Origin: RGIG529 sp963929765
GTDB lineage: Bacteria > Bacillota > Clostridia > Oscillospirales > Oscillospiraceae
Assembly: GCA_963929765.1 (NCBI GenBank)
Contig: CAWVKD010000045.1
Coordinates: 1-25,305, forward strand
Length of the DNA: 25,305 bases
Reading direction: 5' to 3'
The position numbers and the translations under genes were made by a program. Within the stretch, counting starts at the first letter, position 1; the number at the start of each line of letters is the position of its first letter. The notes below the pieces were generated by a model. The model worked only from the letters and a program-made list of their open reading frames with translations, made no database searches and was not told the origin of the DNA. Below, piece after piece: positions 7,394 to 15,557 of this stretch.

Positions 7394-7422
7394 ATTATAC
7401 TGATGATCCATAGAAAAAGCAA
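7394..7422 (-). promoter_or_regulatory. Promoter of yajC
   Basis: Minus strand: TTGCTT (7417-7422), a 17-base spacer, consensus TATAAT (7394-7399), in the 78-base gap between tgt and yajC. It suggests yajC and the next gene can be made independently of tgt. Confidence 0.7.
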
Positions 7423-7436
7423 GTCTTTCCTTTTAT

Positions 7437-8579
7437 TTAGTCGTCCCTTTCCACCTTCCGGTCCAGACGTGCACTCCACTCCCTTCGAAAATCCTCAAAT
7501 TTCTCTTCTTCCAAAGCATTTCGAATCTTTTCCATTAGATGATTATAGAAATATAGATTATGAATCACAGCAAGACGCATTCCAAGCATTTCCCCTGCTT
7601 TGAACAAATGACGCAGATACCCCCTGGAATATGTGCGGCACACGGGACAATTACATTGGGGATCGATGGGCCGCAGATCTCTTTGATACCTCTCATTTTT
7701 TATGTTCAATGTGCCATGGGATGTAAACAATTTCCCATGCCTTGCATTGCGAGCCGGCATAACACAATCGAACAAGTCTACTCCTCGAGCTACACCTTCA
7801 ATCAGATTGGAAGGTGTTCCCACTCCCATCAAATATCGTATCTTCTCTTTGGGCATATGGGGCTCCACTGCCTCGATGATTTCATACATAACAGATGTCT
7901 CTTCCCCTACTGCAAGTCCACCGATTGCATACCCATCCAGATCCACTTCGGCAATTTGTTTCATATGCTCCACCCGCAAGTCCGGGTAGGTTCCACCCTG
8001 ATTGATGCCAAACAACTGCTGTCCAGGATTGACTCCTTCCCCTTTTTCCTGTAAGCGAATACGTTCCTCTTTACACCGCTTGAGCCAACGGTACGTTCGA
8101 CGGCACGAGGCTTCAATATAGTCTCGCTCCGCCGGATTTTCTACACATTCGTCAAACGCCATGGCAACATCTGCTCCCAATAACCATTGGATCTGCATAC
8201 TTTTTTCCGGTGAAAGGAAAATCCGTGCACCATTTAAGTGAGAGGCAAACAACACACCTTCCTCGGACATCTGCCGCAAACCTGCCAGGGAAAATACTTG
8301 AAAGCCCCCACTGTCTGTCAGCATAGGGCCATCCCATTTGATGAAAGAATGAAGACCGCCCATGTCATTGACAACGTCCTCTCCCGGACGCAAATGCAGG
8401 TGGTAGGTATTGGAAAGCGCCATCTGGCACCCTACTTCTTTTAAGTCCCGGGCTGAAAGCCCACCTTTGATGGCCCCTTGAGTAGCCACATTCATAAAAG
8501 CTGGTGTCTGTACTGTACCATGAGCACAAGTAAAAACACCTCTCCGCGCTACTCCCTCTGTCTTTAATATTCGAAACAT
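7437..8579 (-). CDS. tgt: tRNA-guanine transglycosylase (queuosine pathway)
   Basis: A 380-residue TIM-barrel enzyme that swaps guanine-34 of GUN-anticodon tRNAs for preQ1 (or queuine in some salvaging anaerobes). The general acid/base Asp is D89 in MLTDSGGFQVF, and the nucleophile Asp is D271 in DLFDCVMPARNARHG. The zinc site is C309, C311, C314 (CNCPVC) and H340 (VIHN), with the same spacing as the Zymomonas enzyme. Length is normal. The ATG at 8579 is preceded by AAGGAG at 8 bases. No queuosine-synthesis genes are nearby, so the base substrate cannot be told from the window. It is first in a tgt-yajC-membrane protein series. Confidence 0.97.
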   Translation of the reverse strand: MFRILKTEGVARRGVFTCAHGTVQTPAFMNVATQGAIKGGLSARDLKEVGCQMALSNTYHLHLRPGEDVVNDMGGLHSFIKWDGPMLTDSGGFQVFSLAGLRQMSEEGVLFASHLNGARIFLSPEKSMQIQWLLGADVAMAFDECVENPAERDYIEASCRRTYRWLKRCKEERIRLQEKGEGVNPGQQLFGINQGGTYPDLRVEHMKQIAEVDLDGYAIGGLAVGEETSVMYEIIEAVEPHMPKEKIRYLMGVGTPSNLIEGVARGVDLFDCVMPARNARHGKLFTSHGTLNIKNERYQRDLRPIDPQCNCPVCRTYSRGYLRHLFKAGEMLGMRLAVIHNLYFYNHLMEKIRNALEEEKFEDFRREWSARLDRKVERDD

Positions 8580-8678
8580 CCATCCTTCTCCTTTTCCATG
8601 ATGGTGTGAGAAATTTTTCTCAAAGTTTCTAGTCTTTTCCCCCTATCCTTTTACGACGATCTTCTGACAAGCTTTTTT

Positions 8679-8707
8679 ATTGTAATCTATCCCTTCACTT
8701 TTGTAAA
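8679..8707 (-). promoter_or_regulatory. Promoter of tgt
   Basis: Minus strand: TTTACA (8702-8707), a 17-base spacer, TACAAT (8679-8684), giving a leader of about 95 bases. A short palindrome GAGAAATTTTTCTC (8608-8621) lies in that leader; its meaning is unclear. Confidence 0.6.
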
Positions 8708-8774
8708 TAGCAAAGAACAAAGGATGCATTGATAGAATGATCAGGCGCAGACTGCCAATCTGTCAAAGTATACA

Positions 8775-8810
8775 AGAAAAGCAGGCCGACTTTTCCTGCC
8801 GGCCTGCTTT
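8775..8810 (-). terminator. Terminator of the EFR1-lipoprotein unit
   Basis: Stem AAAGCAGGCC (8778-8787) with GGCCTGCTTT (8801-8810). On the minus strand the stem is followed by TTTTCTTG. It lies 44 bases after the lipoprotein stop. Confidence 0.85.
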
Positions 8811-8854
8811 GTCTAAGCGGAATATCTTGCATCTTTCTTGATGATCAAGCAAAC

Positions 8855-9253
8855 TCAATGATTGTCTTTTTCATAAGAAATAATATCTCCTGTTGTTGCG
8901 TCGATTTCGTATTGATACTCTACTCTTTCCACCCGGAACTCAATTTCATAGCACATTTTTCCATCGTCCCGCTCCAATTCCACATTCATAAATGAAGTAG
9001 CGTTGGCAGATACCCCTGCGTGGTTCAATACAAGCTCTTTTGCCTGCTCTTCTGTCAAAAAAGTAGCTGTGGGAGAAGAACTGGGTTCAACCGGCTGTAT
9101 GGTTGTAACCGCTGGTTCCTGGCTGCTGCTAGCTTCCGAAGGGGCTACGGATGAAATACTCCCCGTACCTCCTGTTTGTATGGTAATACCACAGCTTGAA
9201 AGGCCCAATATCCCAGCAAGAGCTATACCCAGAATCCATCTTTTTCTCATCAT
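8855..9253 (-). CDS. PepSY-domain lipoprotein
   Basis: A 132-residue secreted lipoprotein with a basic N terminus (MMRKR), a hydrophobic stretch and the lipobox LSSC with lipidated C21. A Ser/Pro/Thr-rich linker (about 28-64) leads to a single PepSY domain (66-130): LTEEQAKELVLNHAGV...YEIEFRVERVEYQYEIDATTGDIISYE. PepSY domains bind or inhibit extracytoplasmic proteases or sense small ligands. Which applies here is unknown. AAGGAG sits six bases before the first ATG. It starts only 33 bases after the flavodoxin-ferredoxin gene, so the two form one unit, with a terminator behind. Confidence 0.85.
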   Translation of the reverse strand: MMRKRWILGIALAGILGLSSCGITIQTGGTGSISSVAPSEASSSQEPAVTTIQPVEPSSSPTATFLTEEQAKELVLNHAGVSANATSFMNVELERDDGKMCYEIEFRVERVEYQYEIDATTGDIISYEKDNH

Positions 9254-9286
9254 TCAGAACTCCTTTTCCTTATATAATTGTGATGC

Positions 9287-10039
9287 TTAGAGATAATATT
9301 CATTCTCTCGTCTTTTCTTTAATTTCTCTGTAAATTCTGCTGCAAAGGTTTGATATGCCTCTGTATCCATATGTTTTGCTCCCACAGGACAGTCTCGAAT
9401 ACAGCGGAAACAGGCAAGGCAAGAATCGGAAATTGTTTTACAATCTTCTCCGATGGCGTGAACCGGACATTGCCTTACGCAAAGTCCACACGCAACACAT
9501 TGATCTGAAGTCAACGGTCGAAACGCTCCTCCTTTTCCTCCTTCGCCATCAGGAATGTTACCTGGGATAGAAAAAGTCGGAGAATGATCTGGCTTTGCCG
9601 CTACTTGAATGGCAAAATTTTGATCTGCTTTGAAATCATCCTCATTGGGACGATCTGTTTGAATTTCCCCGTAAGTATGCCGCCCAACAAGAGCAGCAGC
9701 CCCTTTTACCTGAAAGCCCTGCTTTTGTGCCAGATCTGCCAACTCCGCCAGTGCATCATCGTAAGCTCTGTTTCCATATGTCACAACAACAATGCAAGGT
9801 GTATTTCTCCCTTTGAAGTGAGAAAAGCGTTCCTTTGCCACAGCCGGAATTCGCCCACCATAGACCGGCGCGCCAAAGATCACAAACGCATCCTGTTCAA
9901 ACTGTCGATCCGCCGGTTTTTCTTCTGTTGTGAGATCCTGCATTTCCAAAGAACCACCGATAGCTTTTGCCATAGCTTCTACACTCTTTTTGGTATTCCC
10001 TGTAGGTGAAAAATAAAGGTTGATGACAGTCCGTTCCAT
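9287..10039 (-). CDS. EFR1-like flavodoxin/ferredoxin fusion protein
   Basis: A 250-residue predicted electron carrier. An N-terminal flavodoxin-like domain (about 1-140) has the FMN phosphate loop FSPTGNTKKS (10-19) and FGAPVYGGRIP. The C-terminal part holds two [4Fe-4S] motifs: C181, C184, C187, C191 (CVACGLCVRQCP) and C207, C210, C213, C217 (CLACFRCIRDCP). This matches the EFR1 family of fused ferredoxins found in Clostridia. A role in cytosolic redox transfer is inferred; the partner is unknown. The frame extends 24 codons upstream, but the ATG at 10039 directly follows GGAGGAGGAG and gives the proper flavodoxin start. Its leader contains a terminator-like hairpin. It is co-transcribed with the PepSY lipoprotein. 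Confidence 0.88.
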   Translation of the reverse strand: MERTVINLYFSPTGNTKKSVEAMAKAIGGSLEMQDLTTEEKPADRQFEQDAFVIFGAPVYGGRIPAVAKERFSHFKGRNTPCIVVVTYGNRAYDDALAELADLAQKQGFQVKGAAALVGRHTYGEIQTDRPNEDDFKADQNFAIQVAAKPDHSPTFSIPGNIPDGEGGKGGAFRPLTSDQCVACGLCVRQCPVHAIGEDCKTISDSCLACFRCIRDCPVGAKHMDTEAYQTFAAEFTEKLKKRRENEYYL

Positions 10040-10071
10040 TGGCTCCTCCTCCTCATTCTGTAATAAATCGC

Positions 10072-10106
10072 AAAAAACAAACGGTGCGGATTTTGCCTCC
10101 GCACCG
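10072..10106 (-). terminator. Intrinsic-terminator-like hairpin in the 5' leader of the EFR1 gene
   Basis: Minus strand: stem CGGTGCGGA (10098-10106) with TCCGCACCG (10082-10090), 7-base loop, then TTTGTTTTTTG (10081-10071). It lies after the promoter at 10121-10149 and before the ribosome site at about 10041-10054. It could be an attenuator or could end a very short RNA. Confidence 0.75.
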
Positions 10107-10120
10107 CACATTGCCTTTTT

Positions 10121-10149
10121 ATTATAATAGTTCTATCAGAAAAAATCAA
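10121..10149 (-). promoter_or_regulatory. Strong promoter of the EFR1-lipoprotein unit
   Basis: Minus strand: TTGATT (10144-10149), a 17-base spacer, consensus TATAAT (10121-10126). The predicted transcription start is near 10114, only about 8 bases before the terminator-like hairpin. I found no gene in the rest of 10150-10319. Confidence 0.75.
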
Positions 10150-10319
10150 GACAAAAGAAAAGGGAAAACAGTTGTACCTTTTTGATCATTTTCCTCTATT
10201 TGTTTGAAAACCAAACAGAATTCTGTCATTGTCTGATGAATCATCCCTGCAACTGTGTTATTTTTGAATAGATCATTCGATACTACCAGCACCGTTCTTT
10301 GGAAGAAAGGAAAATGACT

Positions 10320-11159
10320 ATGAAAATTGGGGTTGTAGACGTGGGCGGCGGTCTGAGGGGAATTTATGCCGCCGGGGTTTTGGATTGGTGTATGGAACAT
10401 CATATTCAGTTTGATTGCTGTATTGGCGTGTCTGCCGGAAGTGCCAATGTTGTTTCCTATCTGGCAGGGCAAAAAGGCAGAAATTTTCGATACTACTATG
10501 ATTATTCCTTCCGAAAGGAATATATGGGACTGGGCAATCTGATTCGAAAAGGTTCCTATGTAAATGTGAACTATATTTACGGTACACTTAGTAACGCAGA
10601 TGGAGAAGACCCTTTGGATTATACTGCTTTCTGTCAAAATCCTGCGCAATTATTCGTTGTGGCTGAGGAAGCTGTCTCTGGAAAAACAAAATATTTTGAT
10701 AAAAGCGATCTGCAACAAGACGATTATCGTATTTTAATGGCTTCTTCTTCTATCCCTTTTGCCAACCGTCCTTTTGAAATCGATGGTGTATTATACTATG
10801 ATGGTGCATTGGCAGACCCAGTCCCTCTTCAAAAAGCCTTTGACGAAGGATGCGACCGGGTGGTCTTGATTTTAACTAGGCCTGTTCACATTCCTCGTGA
10901 GCCTGGAAAAGATCCGTTCCTTGCTAAACGAATTCGAAGAAAATATCCGATGTCTGCTGAAAACCTTCTCCGGCGCGCGGAACGGTACAATGCGTCTGTA
11001 GAATGGGCAAAACATCTAGAGCAGCAAGGTGACGTCCTTATTATCGCCCCAGATGATATTGAAGGTGTCAGCACCCTTACAAGAGAAAAGGCCGTTCTGA
11101 AACGTCTTTATGAAAAAGGGTATCATGATGGGAATGCCATTCTACCCTGGCTTGGCTAA
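10320..11159 (+). CDS. Patatin-like phospholipase family protein
   Basis: A 279-residue cytosolic lipid acyl hydrolase of the bacterial patatin group (YjjU-like). The oxyanion loop is GGGLRG (9-14). The Ser-Asp dyad is S38 in GVSAG (36-40) and D161 in YYDGALADPVP. The natural lipid substrate is unknown. The frame begins at a TTG at 10299. Two ATGs follow, at 10314 and 10320. GAAAGG is only three bases from the first but nine from the second, so 10320 is used. No signal peptide or transmembrane helix is seen. It is divergent from the EFR1 unit. No obvious terminator follows; the next 370 bases are non-coding. Confidence 0.9.
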   Translation: MKIGVVDVGGGLRGIYAAGVLDWCMEHHIQFDCCIGVSAGSANVVSYLAGQKGRNFRYYYDYSFRKEYMGLGNLIRKGSYVNVNYIYGTLSNADGEDPLDYTAFCQNPAQLFVVAEEAVSGKTKYFDKSDLQQDDYRILMASSSIPFANRPFEIDGVLYYDGALADPVPLQKAFDEGCDRVVLILTRPVHIPREPGKDPFLAKRIRRKYPMSAENLLRRAERYNASVEWAKHLEQQGDVLIIAPDDIEGVSTLTREKAVLKRLYEKGYHDGNAILPWLG

Positions 11160-11393
11160 AAGATACTCTCCGTTTGATTTTATTTTCTTAAAAAACGTTT
11201 AAAAAAGGATACGATTCGACACACTTCTACCATATTTCTATTAAATAATGGTAAATATTTGATGAAATGCTCTCCCAGAGGCGCATCCTTCTACTTATAT
11301 AAGATACAAGTAGATTTCGTGTCAATTTCATTTCTGTACAAAGAGGTGGCAGCTCTCTCTTTTGACGTCCTGTTTTTCACAGAAAAGATTGTT
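11160..11393. other. AT-rich intergenic region without a recognised gene
   Basis: No credible reading frame is visible here. It contains a small inverted repeat, CTACTT (11291-11296) with AAGTAG (11308-11313). The rest of the gap (to 11528) holds the radical SAM promoter and a CCGAAT (11448-11453)/ATTCGG (11469-11474) repeat that could be an operator or leader hairpin. Confidence 0.5.
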
Positions 11394-11423
11394 TTGGACA
11401 AATGACCTGTTTGATGTTAAAAT
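11394..11423 (+). promoter_or_regulatory. Candidate promoter of the radical SAM-degV pair
   Basis: TTGGAC (11394-11399), an 18-base spacer, TAAAAT (11418-11423), about 105 bases before the ATG at 11529. Confidence 0.45.
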
Positions 11424-11528
11424 GATATCAATGGTTTTTGAAGTTTACCGAATGATGGGAGTTGATATATTCGGCAATCTTTATCTCGATCATATTATTG
11501 CAACAGTTTAATAAGAAATGAGGTTTGA

Positions 11529-12908
11529 ATGGTCATGAATATGAAGAACAAAGTAAAAAATGCGGCCATTTCGGCAGCGGTTAGTCAGGCTTTAAAATAT
11601 TTGGAAAAAGATCCAGAAAAAAATATTTCTAAATTGATGAACCTGATTGATAAAGTCACACCGGATAATTGGTACGTTACCCAACGTAAAGTATTCCGAG
11701 ATGTGATAGAAAGCAAAAATCACTGGTATGACCTGATTATGAAAACCTATGATCTGGACCCTGGTACACGGGAGACTATTTTTAAAAACTTTATTCTCAA
11801 TGCCAGTTTGGTAGGTAGTTCCATTCAAAATGAAATGGTAGAAAAAGAACACTGCAACATTCCATGGGCTATCTTGTTCGATCCTACCTCTGCCTGCAAC
11901 ATGCACTGCACCGGCTGCTGGGCAGCTGAATATGGAAACCAACTGAATTTGACTTTTGATGAAATGGATTCCATTGTAACCCAAGGGAAAAAATTAGGGA
12001 CTTATATGTACATTATGACCGGCGGCGAGCCACTGACACGGAAAAAGGATTTGCTGGCTCTGTGTGAAAAGCACTCTGATTGTGAATTTTTATCTTTTAC
12101 CAACGGTACACTGATTGATGAGGCTTTCTGCAAAGAGATGCTGCGAGTAAAAAATTTCATTCCCGCCATTAGTTTGGAAGGATTTGAAGATGCCAATGAC
12201 AGCCGCCGTGGAGCAGGGACATACCAAAAGGTAATGAACGCCATGGCTTTGCTGCGGCAGCACAAACTTCCTTTTGGCATCTCCGCCTGCTACACCAGTA
12301 AAAACTACAAAGACATTTGCAGTGAAGCCTTTTATGATATGATCATTGAAGCCGGCGCATTGTTTGTCTGGTTCTTCCACTATATGCCAGTGGGCGCCGG
12401 GGCCGTTCCCGAACTGCTTCCCACACCAGAACAGCGGGAAGAAATCTACCACCGAATTCGAAACTTCCGCAATTCCAAGCCCATCTTTGCCATGGACTTC
12501 CAAAATGACGGCGAATTTGTAGGTGGCTGCATTGCCGGCGGACGACGTTACCTCCACATCAATGCCCGTGGCGACGTGGAACCTTGTGTGTTCATTCACT
12601 ATTCTAACGTCAATATCCGCAACTGTACCTTGCTGGAAGCTTTGAAATCCCCGCTCTTTATGGCTTATCATGAGCAACAACCCTTTAACGAAAACATGCT
12701 TCGCCCATGCCCTATGTTGGAAAATCCTGAAAAGCTGAGAGCTATGGTAAAAGAAACAGGGGCAATTTCTACCGATTATGAGTCTCCTGAAGAGGCAGAC
12801 ACCCTTTGTGACCGCACAACTCCCTATGCGGAACATTGGAAACCAATGGCTGACAAACTTTGGACAGAAAGCGGGCATTCTTGTTCCAGCTGCGGCGGGT
12901 GCAAATAA
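11529..12908 (+). CDS. Radical SAM protein with SPASM-like C terminus
   Basis: A 459-residue protein. The radical SAM [4Fe-4S] motif is C123-x3-C127-x2-C130 (SACNMHCTGCWAAEYGN), followed by the SAM-binding GGEP (165-168). An N-terminal helical region of about 110 residues precedes it. C-terminal Cys residues C334 (GGCIAGGRRYLHINARGDVE), C353, C366 and C394 look like auxiliary-cluster ligands of a SPASM-type domain. A final C427 and the tail CSSCGGCK (C452, C455, C458) follow. Related proteins are widespread in Clostridia, but I know of no assigned substrate. No precursor peptide is visible next to it. GAGG lies five bases before the ATG at 11529; an in-frame ATG six bases later is possible. 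It overlaps degV by one base. Confidence 0.85.
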   Translation: MVMNMKNKVKNAAISAAVSQALKYLEKDPEKNISKLMNLIDKVTPDNWYVTQRKVFRDVIESKNHWYDLIMKTYDLDPGTRETIFKNFILNASLVGSSIQNEMVEKEHCNIPWAILFDPTSACNMHCTGCWAAEYGNQLNLTFDEMDSIVTQGKKLGTYMYIMTGGEPLTRKKDLLALCEKHSDCEFLSFTNGTLIDEAFCKEMLRVKNFIPAISLEGFEDANDSRRGAGTYQKVMNAMALLRQHKLPFGISACYTSKNYKDICSEAFYDMIIEAGALFVWFFHYMPVGAGAVPELLPTPEQREEIYHRIRNFRNSKPIFAMDFQNDGEFVGGCIAGGRRYLHINARGDVEPCVFIHYSNVNIRNCTLLEALKSPLFMAYHEQQPFNENMLRPCPMLENPEKLRAMVKETGAISTDYESPEEADTLCDRTTPYAEHWKPMADKLWTESGHSCSSCGGCK

Positions 12909-13780
12909 TGGATTATTGTATCATCACAGATGCCACAGCAGATTTATGCCCGGAAATCATGGAAGGACTACCTGAGGTTGCAGTAGTCCCGATGGAAATT
13001 ACAGTAGATGAAACGCCTTATACATATGGTCCTGGCGGAAACATCGCCATTGATCAATTTTATGAAAAATTGCATCATGGAGCATTTGCCAGTACATCCC
13101 AAGTGAATCCCTCTACCTATGAAGCTTTTTTTACGCCTTTTTTGGAAGCTGGCAAGGATATCCTTTACCTTTGCTTTACCTCGGGAATGTCCGGTATGTA
13201 TCAAAGTGCCTGTCTTTGTATGGAGCAACTGCGAAAACAATATCCTGAACGCCAGCTTTTCTGTATTGACACGCTATGCGCTGCCATTGGAGAAGGTTTT
13301 TTGGTGCGAGAGGCAGCACGGAAACAAATGGAAGGATTCACTCTGGAAGAGCTCGTCCATTGGGTAACCGAACAACAAAAAAATGTGTGTCAATGGTTTA
13401 CGGTAGATACTTTTGAACATCTCCGTCATGGAGGAAGGATATCTTCTGCAGCCGCCATCGTGGGAACTGCTTTGCAAATCAAGCCTCTTCTACATGTTTC
13501 GGAAAATGGCCAGTTAGAAGTAATGGACAAAAAAATCAGAGGAACCAAAAGAGCCATATCCGCCCTGCTCCAACGAATGAAAAAAGGCTGGAATCCCGAA
13601 CCATGCCGTCGTGTGATTGTAGGACATGGAGATTGCCTTGAAACGGCTGAAATGCTTGCTTCTGAAATCCAATTACAATTTCCTACCGCTGAAATCAAAA
13701 TTGCACCGATTGGTCCAGTCATTGGATCTCATACGGGCCCTGGTATCCTGGCTGTCGTTTTTTGGGGAACGGAACGGTAA
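12908..13780 (+). CDS. DegV family fatty-acid-binding protein
   Basis: A 290-residue DegV/FakB-type protein. It starts MDYCIITDATADL and has the lipid-binding loop residues TSQVNPS, FTSGMSGMYQSA, DTFEHLRHGGRIS and the C-terminal IGPVIGSHTGPG. DegV proteins bind a free fatty acid in a buried pocket; FakB members present it to the kinase FakA for phosphorylation. No fakA is in the window. The frame is open 16 codons upstream inside the radical SAM gene. The ATG at 12908 is chosen because it gives the family N terminus and shares a base with the upstream stop (TAATG), implying translational coupling. It ends at a strong bidirectional terminator. Confidence 0.93.
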   Translation: MDYCIITDATADLCPEIMEGLPEVAVVPMEITVDETPYTYGPGGNIAIDQFYEKLHHGAFASTSQVNPSTYEAFFTPFLEAGKDILYLCFTSGMSGMYQSACLCMEQLRKQYPERQLFCIDTLCAAIGEGFLVREAARKQMEGFTLEELVHWVTEQQKNVCQWFTVDTFEHLRHGGRISSAAAIVGTALQIKPLLHVSENGQLEVMDKKIRGTKRAISALLQRMKKGWNPEPCRRVIVGHGDCLETAEMLASEIQLQFPTAEIKIAPIGPVIGSHTGPGILAVVFWGTER

Positions 13781-13794
13781 AAAGTCGAATACAC

Positions 13795-13834
13795 AAAAAA
13801 GCCCTGCACGAACATATCGTGCAGGGACTTTTTT
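13795..13834. terminator. Bidirectional terminator between degV and the phosphosugar mutase
   Basis: Stem CCCTGCACGA (13802-13811) with TCGTGCAGGG (13817-13826), 5-base loop, six A on the left and six T on the right. The T run overlaps the stop codon of the minus-strand mutase gene. Confidence 0.92.
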
Positions 13835-15557
13835 ATTGCAGCGTTTTTACAAATGCTGCATAGGTTTCTATTTTTTTCTGGCATTCTGCTCCATCTTTGG
13901 CTTTTGTTAGAATATATACCTTGATCTTTGGTTCGGTGCCCGATGGACGAACGATCAAACTAGTATCGTCCTCCAGCTCATATCGAAGAACGTTGGAACC
14001 TACAAGTTCCATCTGCTCTATCTTTCCTGTTTCTAGTTCCTTTTTTTCCCCTGTACTATAATCCAATGCAAAACGGACTTTCGTCCCTGCAATTTCTGTC
14101 AAAGGTTCGGCCCGAAGATGAATCATCAGCTCTTTCATCTTTTGAAGTCCATCCATTCCCGGCATAACCAGGTTCATAGTACGGTCTCCATAATACCCAT
14201 GACGTTGGAAAAGCATATCCAGCGCATCCAAAAGAGTCATGTGTTTCGTTTCGTAATATGCTGCCATCTCCGCCAACAGCATGGAAGCGGTTACGGCGTC
14301 CTTATCTCTGACATAGTCGCCCACCATGTAGCCGTATGATTCCTCATAAGAGAAAACCACCTGATGAGTCCCTGCACGTTCCAATTGTCCCTTTTTCTCG
14401 GCCATAAACTTAAACCCTGTGAAAGTATCGAAACAGGGAACGCCATACGACTCGGATACAGCCCTTGCCATATCTGTTGTAACAATACTCTTCAAAACAG
14501 CTGCATTTTGAGGTAAGGTACCAGCCTGCTTTTTCGTCTTTAGCAAGTAGTCCAGCAGCAAAACGCCGGTGCGGTTTCCCGAAATGGTTTCATATTCCCC
14601 TTCTTTGTTGCGCACCATAATGCCTACGCGGTCTGCATCCGGGTCTGAACCAATGATCAACTGAGCATGGTGCTTTTTGGCCAATGCAATCGCCAAAGCA
14701 AATCCAGCCGCCTCTTCTGGATTGGGACTTTTCACCGTGGGGAAATTGCCATCGATAACCATCTGCTCCTCTACACAAAGCAGATTTTGAATTCCCAAAC
14801 GTCGTAATGCCTCAGGAATCAGCCGGTATCCTGTACCATGAAACGGGGTAAACACAATGGTTAAGCGCTCTGCACTTTCTTTCACCACATCCCGATTCAT
14901 GGCCTGCTCCATCACTTTCTCTAAAAACGCTTCATCTGTTTCTGTGCCCAAAAGGGTGATCAGCCCACTTTCTACTGCATCAGCATATTCCATTTCGCCT
15001 ACATCGGTAAACAGATCAATTTCTTCCATTTTTTTGGATATCGCAGCAGCCTTTGCTGGTGGTAGCTGGGCACCATCCGACCAATATACTTTATATCCAT
15101 TGTATTCCTTGGGATTGTGGCTGGCAGTAATATTGATACCCGCAATACAACCATACGTCCGAATGGCAAAGGATAATTCCGGCGTGGGTCGCATATCAGC
15201 AAACAAGCGAACTAAAATCCCATGTTTTGCCATAACACAAGCTGCTTCTCTTGCAAAATCAGCACTGTTATTCCGGCAGTCAAAGCAGATTGCCACACAT
15301 TTTTCTGCAGGCTCTCCATCCTCTTCCAAAATAACCCGTGCAAATGCCTCTGTTACATGACGAATCACATACCGGTTCATCCTGTTGAGCCCTAGACCCA
15401 TGATGCCCCGCAAACCTGCTGTTCCAAATTCCAGGGGACCATAGAATCGGCTCTCTAACTCTTTTTCATCTTGTGCTAAGGATAGCAATTCGCTTTCTTC
15501 TCCATCGGTCAACATGCCGGAATCCAACCATCTTTGATACTCTTCCCGGTACGTCAT
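13833..15557 (-). CDS. pgcA: Phospho-sugar mutase (alpha-phosphoglucomutase type)
   Basis: A 574-residue enzyme of the alpha-D-phosphohexomutase superfamily, of the length of Bacillus PgcA. The phosphoserine loop is TASHNPKEYNGYKVYW (Ser146), the Mg-binding loop GSDPDADRVG (303-312), the sugar-binding loop FSYEESYGYMVGD and the phosphate-binding loop VRPSGTEPKIKVY. It probably interconverts glucose-6- and glucose-1-phosphate for UDP-glucose and cell-envelope polymers. A mannose or GlcN specificity cannot be excluded. The ATG at 15557 has AAGGAG 8 bases before it and directly abuts the TAA of the upstream zinc-ribbon gene (TAAATG), so the two are translationally coupled. It is last in the murA-walJ-rlmH series. 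Confidence 0.92.
   Translation of the reverse strand: MTYREEYQRWLDSGMLTDGEESELLSLAQDEKELESRFYGPLEFGTAGLRGIMGLGLNRMNRYVIRHVTEAFARVILEEDGEPAEKCVAICFDCRNNSADFAREAACVMAKHGILVRLFADMRPTPELSFAIRTYGCIAGINITASHNPKEYNGYKVYWSDGAQLPPAKAAAISKKMEEIDLFTDVGEMEYADAVESGLITLLGTETDEAFLEKVMEQAMNRDVVKESAERLTIVFTPFHGTGYRLIPEALRRLGIQNLLCVEEQMVIDGNFPTVKSPNPEEAAGFALAIALAKKHHAQLIIGSDPDADRVGIMVRNKEGEYETISGNRTGVLLLDYLLKTKKQAGTLPQNAAVLKSIVTTDMARAVSESYGVPCFDTFTGFKFMAEKKGQLERAGTHQVVFSYEESYGYMVGDYVRDKDAVTASMLLAEMAAYYETKHMTLLDALDMLFQRHGYYGDRTMNLVMPGMDGLQKMKELMIHLRAEPLTEIAGTKVRFALDYSTGEKKELETGKIEQMELVGSNVLRYELEDDTSLIVRPSGTEPKIKVYILTKAKDGAECQKKIETYAAFVKTLQ

Noticed and set aside
12090..12878. Long minus-strand open frame (262 codons)
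   Set aside because: It lies wholly inside the radical SAM gene, which has conserved catalytic motifs; the opposite frame shows no domain and no ribosome site.
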